Below are positions 59,813 through 64,000 of a stretch of 64,000 nucleotides of DNA, piece after piece. Origin of the DNA: Candidatus Hungatella pullicola (GTDB taxonomy: Bacteria > Bacillota > Clostridia > Lachnospirales > Lachnospiraceae); contig DXFU01000057.1 of assembly GCA_019114305.1 (NCBI GenBank), forward strand, positions 62,001-126,000, written 5' to 3'. Below the pieces are notes generated by a model, which saw nothing but the letters and a program-made list of their open reading frames with translations, had not been told where the DNA came from and did not search any database. The number at the start of each line of letters is the position of its first letter. Within the stretch, counting starts at the first letter, position 1. The position numbers and the translations under genes were made by a program.

Positions 59813-61672
59813 TTATAAATGAAATCTTCTCTTCAGCTCCGTCTTCACGCTCCTGTCTCCTAACACAATGGTGCCTGCCAGCAAAGCGGCAGTTACACAT
59901 ACGGTTGCCACTGCCATAACCGGTCTTGTAATCCAGCCGCCAGCCCACAAAATCAGGGGAATAAAGCTGAATACAGTAATGGCGATCTGATACATGAAAT
60001 AGCTTTGCCAGTTAAGGCGGTTAAAAAGAATCAGGAATATGACCGCAATATCCGCAAACAGTATAGTACTTGGAATACAGTAATTGACTGACCAGCCGTC
60101 ATAACCGGTGGCATAATCCACAGCCACCAAAAGAGCCTGGGCCGCCAGAGTCTGAATCAGCAGCTTATGAGCCAGATTCGCCGTTCTTACAATGGAAAAC
60201 TTAACTGTCAGCCCGCAGTACAGAATACAGCCTATGGCAATTACAGACCACAGGGAGCCGGAGTAAGTCACGTAGTTAATGATTCCCAAAACCACCGCCG
60301 CTGACAGCAAAACACCGTAAAAGATATGAACCAGCGTTTTCCACTTCTTGGGATCCTGGATTACCACAGGATAGGTTCCTTTATCGTCTCTTTTATCTGG
60401 AATTCCATTGCTCTCCAACGTACTGTCAATCCCCAGGGTTTTTAGAAATCCAAAAAACCGGTCCTGAAGCCTGGTATCGGCAAATACAGATGTGAAAGTC
60501 ACGGCAATTTCCTGTCTGTAAGCGCAGACTCCACACTTCATCGGCTGTCTTGGAGAGACGCCGATCATCATCTGGAAGCGCTCCACCTGATTTTCATATT
60601 CCTTTACCAGCTGAATAGGCCCAATATTGGAAAGAGTCATGGTATAGGCTTTGTCATTTCTCCAAAAGATCAGATTAAGGACGCCAAACTTCAGAAACAA
60701 AGGAGCAGCCCGCAGATACCACTTTTTCTCGTTGGAAACATTGTAGGAAATCGTCTCTTCCAGCTTCTCCTTTGTTATCTGTTCATCCATCTGGCGGCTG
60801 ATCTGGGCAAGAATGCCGTCAAAGGTAATCTCTCCCTGGTCTGTAGCCACCCGAAGGAGCGTAACTGCAAAAAAGTTGGACATAGTCTGGGAACCAAAAT
60901 ATTTTCTCAAATTAATGGGAAGACTGATTCCTATAGGCTCTTTTCCGGGATTTCCCTTTACATACTCCTCATACACAGACCAGATCAGACTGGCCGCCAA
61001 AAGTTTGGTAACGCTCACCTTCTTTTCTTTGCAGACCCTCTTTACCTGTTCCATGGGAAGGTATCCGTGGAGAATGTTCTCCTCCCCCGGCGGCAGCTTT
61101 GGCCCCTTTAACGCATAAGCTTTTCTGGAGCTGTAGCTTTTTCCCTTCTTTCTCGTGTAGTTGCGGACATAGCTGTCCTCCACGTTCATTGACACGTCAG
61201 AGGAAATTCTCTGAGGAGCCCTGTGTCCTGTCCTCTCGTCTGCCTTCAGATCCAAATACCGGTAAACCACTGCCTTTAAAAACTGTACCGCTCCCAGCCC
61301 ATCTGTAATGGCATGAAACACTTCCAGATTAATCCGTTTTCCGAAATAACTTAGGCGGAACAGAAACAGCTGGGTGTTGTGAGGATCAATGTATTTGCAG
61401 GGATACTCCTCCTCCCTCTCAATGACAGGCATTCGGTGGTTTGTCTCAAAATAGTACCAGAAAAATCCCTTGTGAAGCCGGACCGAAAACCCCTCAAACT
61501 GAGGCAGAATTTCCTCCAGGGCTCTCTGCAGGATTCCGGGGACTACCTCTTCCTTAAGAACAGCGGAAATCCTGTACACATTGCTCAGACCTTCATTGGC
61601 TATTGCCGGAAAAAGCTTCGCCGTATTGTCAAGTTTTCTCCAGCGTTCCCCCTGACCTTCCAACTTTGCCAT
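59813..61672 (-). CDS. Acyltransferase (HxxxDG, condensation/AATase fold) fused to a C-terminal membrane domain
   Basis: 619 residues. Residues ~10-430 resemble alcohol acetyltransferase/condensation-domain enzymes: LFPAIANEGLSNVYRIS, LFRLSYFGKRINLEVFHAITDGLGAVQFLK with the catalytic HAITDG, GISLPINLRKYFGSQTMSNFF and YTMTLSNIGPIQL. After ~440 the chain becomes hydrophobic with about six helices (for example VHIFYGVLLSAAVVLGIINYVTYSG, SVIAIGCILYCGLTVKF, PSTILFADIAVIFLILFN), corresponding in my reading to the DUF6320-type C-terminus found in Lachnospiraceae. It probably transfers an acyl group onto a membrane-associated alcohol or glycolipid; acceptor unknown. The start follows AAGGAAGGCG at 10 bases. 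It lies 21 bases after a GNAT gene and 27 before an esterase gene. Confidence 0.82.
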   Translation of the reverse strand: MAKLEGQGERWRKLDNTAKLFPAIANEGLSNVYRISAVLKEEVVPGILQRALEEILPQFEGFSVRLHKGFFWYYFETNHRMPVIEREEEYPCKYIDPHNTQLFLFRLSYFGKRINLEVFHAITDGLGAVQFLKAVVYRYLDLKADERTGHRAPQRISSDVSMNVEDSYVRNYTRKKGKSYSSRKAYALKGPKLPPGEENILHGYLPMEQVKRVCKEKKVSVTKLLAASLIWSVYEEYVKGNPGKEPIGISLPINLRKYFGSQTMSNFFAVTLLRVATDQGEITFDGILAQISRQMDEQITKEKLEETISYNVSNEKKWYLRAAPLFLKFGVLNLIFWRNDKAYTMTLSNIGPIQLVKEYENQVERFQMMIGVSPRQPMKCGVCAYRQEIAVTFTSVFADTRLQDRFFGFLKTLGIDSTLESNGIPDKRDDKGTYPVVIQDPKKWKTLVHIFYGVLLSAAVVLGIINYVTYSGSLWSVIAIGCILYCGLTVKFSIVRTANLAHKLLIQTLAAQALLVAVDYATGYDGWSVNYCIPSTILFADIAVIFLILFNRLNWQSYFMYQIAITVFSFIPLILWAGGWITRPVMAVATVCVTAALLAGTIVLGDRSVKTELKRRFHL

Positions 61673-61693
61673 GGCATACGCCTTCCTTTCCCG

Positions 61694-62197
61694 TTACCGG
61701 CAGTTTTCAAATTCCAGAATCATATCATACCATTGGGCTCCGCCGTGAACAGAGGCAGATACCCCCATGTTTTTGTATCCAAATTTTTCGTAGAAAGGGA
61801 TCAAACTCTCCTTACAGGTGAGAATCAGCCCCTTTTTCCCGGCTTTTTCCGCCTCCTCTATAAGCCTTCTCATCAGTTGGGAAGCCACTCCCATATGGCG
61901 GCAGGAAACATCTACCGCCAGACCGAATACGGCCTGATAGGCTCCCTGAGGATTATGAAGAGAACTGTCCTCAAACATCTCATCCCGAATCGCTTTCTCA
62001 TCGGTCATAGAGCCGTTAATAAGACCCACTACTTCTCCCTCCTCTGTCACAGCCACAAAAAAGCTGTCTGGAAATGTCTTCTGTCTCTCTGTGAGAGAAG
62101 CCAGAGAGGCAGCTTCCTGGGGCGGAAAGGCTTCTGCCTCCACCAAAGCGGCTTTTTTCACATCGGAGGCCACTGCCTTCCTGATTCTGTACTCCAT
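61694..62197 (-). CDS. GNAT-family N-acetyltransferase (AANAT-like)
   Basis: 167 residues with the GNAT order: N-terminal RIRKAVASDVKKAALVEAEAFP, FFVAVTEEGEVVGLINGS (strand 2-3), FGLAVDVSCRHMGVASQLMRRLIEEA (acetyl-CoA pyrophosphate loop), and PFYEKFGYKNMG at the end. The pattern, with the HNPQGAYQAVFGLAV segment, resembles arylalkylamine N-acetyltransferases. It acetylates an amine with acetyl-CoA; target unknown. GGAAGAAAAT precedes the ATG. It is separated from the response regulator by a terminator, and from the acyltransferase gene downstream by 21 bases. Confidence 0.9.
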   Translation of the reverse strand: MEYRIRKAVASDVKKAALVEAEAFPPQEAASLASLTERQKTFPDSFFVAVTEEGEVVGLINGSMTDEKAIRDEMFEDSSLHNPQGAYQAVFGLAVDVSCRHMGVASQLMRRLIEEAEKAGKKGLILTCKESLIPFYEKFGYKNMGVSASVHGGAQWYDMILEFENCR

Positions 62198-62281
62198 ATT
62201 TTCTTCCTTTCCTCTTCCCCTTCCCCTTTGGGTGCTGGGAAAATCTATTATCTTTTTGCTTCAAGCCCTGGCAGCAGAAAA

Positions 62282-62309
62282 GGGAATCCACGCAGACTGC
62301 CGGATTCCC
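62282..62309 (-). terminator. Probable terminator of the response regulator gene
   Basis: GGGAATCC (62282-62289) and GGATTCCC (62302-62309) pair across 12 bases; on the minus strand it is followed by CUUUUCUG. A smaller fold GGAGC/GCTCC (62324-62339) lies just after the stop. A C8 run (62307-62314) crosses the right arm. The gap 62198-62343 otherwise shows no gene. Confidence 0.55.
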
Positions 62310-62343
62310 CCCCCTGTCTCAAAGGAGCGTCAAAGCTCCCTTC

Positions 62344-63045
62344 TTATCTGGCATAAAAATAATATCCCACTCCCCACTTGGTATGTACATACCTGGGATC
62401 GCTGGGGCTTGGCTCAATCTTCTCCCGGAGCCTGCGCACATGAACATCTACGGTCCGCACGTCTCCGGAATCCATGGCTTTATTCCCCCACACATAATTC
62501 AGAAGCTGCTCTCTGCTGTATACCTTGTTGGGACTGCAGGCCAAAAGTTCCAGAAGATCAAATTCCTTCGCCGTCAGATTAATCTCCTTATCCCCGATCA
62601 TCACTCTTCTGCTGTCCCTGTCAATCTTTAAGTCTCCGGCTGTAATCACATTGCTCTCCTGTTTTGCCTCCCTGCGGCTGTTCTTGGCATTCCGCCTCAT
62701 AATGGCCTTGATTCTTGCTTTTACCTCCAGGATATTAAAGGGTTTTGTAATATAATCGTCAGCCCCGTACTCCAATCCTAAAATCTTATCCATATCGTTG
62801 CCCTTTGCTGTAAGCATAATAATGGGCATCTCAGAAAATTCCCGAATGGCCTGACACACCTCATATCCGTCAAACTTGGGAAGCATCACATCCAAAAGCA
62901 CTACGTCATATTCTTTCTGCTTTGCCAGATTAATAGCCTCTTCCCCATCGTAGGCGCAGTCCACCTCCATACCATCCTGCTCCAGACTGAACCGGATGCC
63001 CTTTACAATTAATTTCTCATCATCTACTACTAAAATCCGCGCCAT
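62344..63045 (-). CDS. OmpR/PhoB-family response regulator (no kinase in the window)
   Basis: 233 residues. Receiver domain 1-120 with the acidic pair DDE, phosphoacceptor aspartate in VVLLDVMLPKFDGYE, T in IIMLTAKGND and K in YITKPF. After a basic linker (RRNAKNSRREAKQESN) a winged-helix DNA-binding domain follows (130-233: LTAKEFDLLELLACSPNKVYSREQLL, VDVHVRRLREKIEP, GVGYYF). GAGGTGTGAG precedes the ATG. The sequence is near WalR/PhoP-type regulators. Neither flank holds a histidine kinase; downstream is a GNAT gene and upstream the ComEA-like gene at 20 bases, so it is either an orphan or its kinase is elsewhere. Given the Pho-like repeats at 13639-13671, a PhoP role is possible but unproven. 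Confidence 0.95.
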   Translation of the reverse strand: MARILVVDDEKLIVKGIRFSLEQDGMEVDCAYDGEEAINLAKQKEYDVVLLDVMLPKFDGYEVCQAIREFSEMPIIMLTAKGNDMDKILGLEYGADDYITKPFNILEVKARIKAIMRRNAKNSRREAKQESNVITAGDLKIDRDSRRVMIGDKEINLTAKEFDLLELLACSPNKVYSREQLLNYVWGNKAMDSGDVRTVDVHVRRLREKIEPSPSDPRYVHTKWGVGYYFYAR

Positions 63046-63064
63046 CTCACACCTCTGTTTTCCA

Positions 63065-63820
63065 TCACACTGTAATCTCGTCTTTTATCTTTTCAAAAGC
63101 CCCTTCTTTAATGCCGGGCACATTCATAATATCCTCAATGGCATTAAATCCGCCTGACTTGTCTCTGTACTCTATAATATCATCCGCTCTGGCCTCCCCG
63201 ATTCCTGTAAGAGTCGTCAGTTCTTCCTTTGACGCAGTATTGATATTAACCTTCGTATTCCCGGCCTTCTGCTGAGAACTGGAAGAAACTCCCTCTCCCG
63301 AGAGAATCTCATACTCACTCCTGCCTGAGTCCTTCATCTGCTCCACCTGTTCCAGAGAAGGAACCATCAGCTTCATCCCGTCGCTGACCGGAAGAGCCAT
63401 ATTCAGATACTGGACAGCAGCCAGTTCAGTAAAGCCGCCGGCCGCTTCCACCGCCTGAAAAACCCTGCTCCCTTCCTCCATCTCATAGACTCCCGGATTG
63501 GCCACCTCTCCGCACACATGTACGTAACAGAACGGTTCTCCCCTTTGGCTGCCCGATTCTTCTGTCTGCTCTGCGGCTGTCTCCATGGCATCGGATCCTT
63601 TCATCTCTTTGCTCTCACCAGCATCGGCAAGAGCAGAAGAATTATCCCGCAGACTGCTTTCTGCATCGGATCCGCTGACAGAAAATTCCTGCTCCGTCTC
63701 TTCCCTCTGGGAAGAAGGGGCTATCTCCTGCCATTTTTCATCAGCAGAACAGCTGTAGCAAGTACCTGCTGCCAGTATTGCCAGAATAGTTAAGCTGGTT
63801 TTCCATTTTGTATATTTCAT
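63065..63820 (-). CDS. ComEA-like SLBB and helix-hairpin-helix protein
   Basis: 251 residues from the second ATG, 7 bases after AAGGAGG; the first ATG (63826) abuts it. N-terminal signal-anchor (LTILAILAAGTCYSC, ending in YSC, a possible but poor lipobox), an acidic Ser/Glu-rich spacer (~28-95), an SLBB domain (~98-155: CYVHVCGEVANPGVYEMEEG, VFQAVEAAGGFT), a linker, and a C-terminal HhH DNA-binding domain (~190-250: VNINTASKEELTTLTGIGEARADDIIEYR). ComEA binds incoming DNA at the surface of competent cells; the gene is widespread in Clostridia not known to be transformable. It shares direction and a 20-base gap with the response regulator. No comEB/comEC is visible here. Confidence 0.92.
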   Translation of the reverse strand: MKYTKWKTSLTILAILAAGTCYSCSADEKWQEIAPSSQREETEQEFSVSGSDAESSLRDNSSALADAGESKEMKGSDAMETAAEQTEESGSQRGEPFCYVHVCGEVANPGVYEMEEGSRVFQAVEAAGGFTELAAVQYLNMALPVSDGMKLMVPSLEQVEQMKDSGRSEYEILSGEGVSSSSQQKAGNTKVNINTASKEELTTLTGIGEARADDIIEYRDKSGGFNAIEDIMNVPGIKEGAFEKIKDEITV

Positions 63821-63865
63821 CGCCATCCCTCCTTCAAAGGGATGCCGTCTTCAGCCTATGCTACT

Positions 63866-63894
63866 ATTCTACATAAATAGCGGGGCAAATACAA
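63866..63894 (-). promoter_or_regulatory. Promoter of the comEA-like gene
   Basis: On the minus strand TTGTAT (63889-63894), 17 bases, TAGAAT (63866-63871), about 46 bases before the start codon. The response regulator probably shares this transcript. Confidence 0.6.
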
Positions 63895-63938
63895 GCACTA
63901 TTTCCTATAAAAAAGGGGAAAACATGGCTCTTCACCAG

Positions 63939-64000
63939 CTAGTGGAAAATCACAATCCCTATAATGGCAATTACCGCTCCTATTACCTTCTTCCACTGAA
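63939..64000 (-). CDS. C-terminal end of a membrane protein (partial, window edge)
   Basis: On the minus strand the last 20 codons before TAG (63939-63941) read QWKKVIGAVIAIIGIVIFH, a basic start followed by an unbroken hydrophobic helix, typical of the last transmembrane segment of a protein. The other two frames over this stretch are not protein-like. The rest lies beyond base 64000. It is too short for any family call, and the frame could be chance. Confidence 0.45.
   Translation of the reverse strand, partial: QWKKVIGAVIAIIGIVIFH

Noticed and set aside
62307..62314. C8 homopolymer as a phase-variation tract
   Set aside because: It is intergenic, downstream of a stop codon, and cannot shift a reading frame or promoter spacing.
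61379..62356. 325-codon plus-strand open frame across the acyltransferase 5' end and GNAT gene
   Set aside because: Antisense to two recognised genes, spans their boundary, and shows no family motif or Shine-Dalgarno sequence.
1..64000. CRISPR arrays, insertion sequences, prophage genes, integrases, toxin-antitoxin pairs, rRNA
   Set aside because: I looked for regularly spaced repeats, transposase or integrase motifs and paired small genes on both strands and found none; gene content and base use look continuous along the window.

Overview
The window reads as a stretch of chromosome from an anaerobic, low-to-mid GC Firmicute of the class Clostridia, most likely Lachnospiraceae (Clostridium clostridioforme/Hungatella-like). 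The reasons are AGGAGG-type ribosome binding sites on nearly every gene, TTGACA/TATAAT promoters, oxygen-sensitive two-subunit iron-sulfur L-serine dehydratase, the anaerobic cobaltochelatase CbiK, an iron-dependent alcohol dehydrogenase, and plant-polysaccharide import genes typical of gut species. The taxonomic call is inference; no rRNA is present. I see no phage, insertion sequence, integron or CRISPR array.

Layout. 0-2.5 kb: end of a TRAP carboxylate transporter (dctP partial, dctQ, dctM). 2.6-6.2 kb: single genes for SAM hydroxide adenosyltransferase, a polysaccharide deacetylase, a zinc alcohol dehydrogenase and an unrecognised 162-residue protein. 6.3-11.7 kb: lower glycolysis (gpmI, tpiA, pgk, gap), with a terminator between gap and pgk. 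11.8-16.2 kb: a Na/phosphate cotransporter with PhoP-box-like repeats, then a histidinol-phosphatase/serine dehydratase operon. 16.3-29.9 kb: a pectin/rhamnogalacturonan-oligosaccharide locus: a three-part ABC importer followed by three signal-less glycosidases (GH106-like, GH105-like, GH28), next to a membrane-spanning AraC-type sensor that is translationally linked to an L,D-transpeptidase. 30.0-41.0 kb: a roughly 11-kb co-directional unit coding for a signal-less serine hydrolase, a small membrane protein, a complete oligopeptide ABC importer (oppABCDF), an M20 amidohydrolase and a CapA-family protein; this looks like a peptide or N-acyl-amino-acid salvage operon and is the most system-like unit here.

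41-53.6 kb: gtrA-yfhO-argH-lysR (arginine biosynthesis joined to cell-envelope glycosylation genes), cbiK-apbE, an iron alcohol dehydrogenase with a LysR gene, and an AraC regulator followed by an ABC-class ATPase. 53.8-56 kb: a GH36 alpha-galactosidase divergent from that AraC gene, with a GC-rich palindrome between them. 56-64 kb: queA and a one-TM hypothetical, tRNA-Arg(CCG), and a minus-strand run of response regulator, GNAT, an acyltransferase fused to a membrane domain, an HSL-type hydrolase and rlmH, with a ComEA-like SLBB/HhH protein and the last codons of a membrane protein at the edge.

Most of what is here is housekeeping and nutrient uptake. The better candidates for undescribed biology are the Opp/serine hydrolase/M20/CapA unit, the L,D-transpeptidase-sensor gene pair, the acyltransferase/hydrolase pair beside rlmH, and the PhoP-like repeats. 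Start sites are set by Shine-Dalgarno position and in several genes are internal to the longest open frame.
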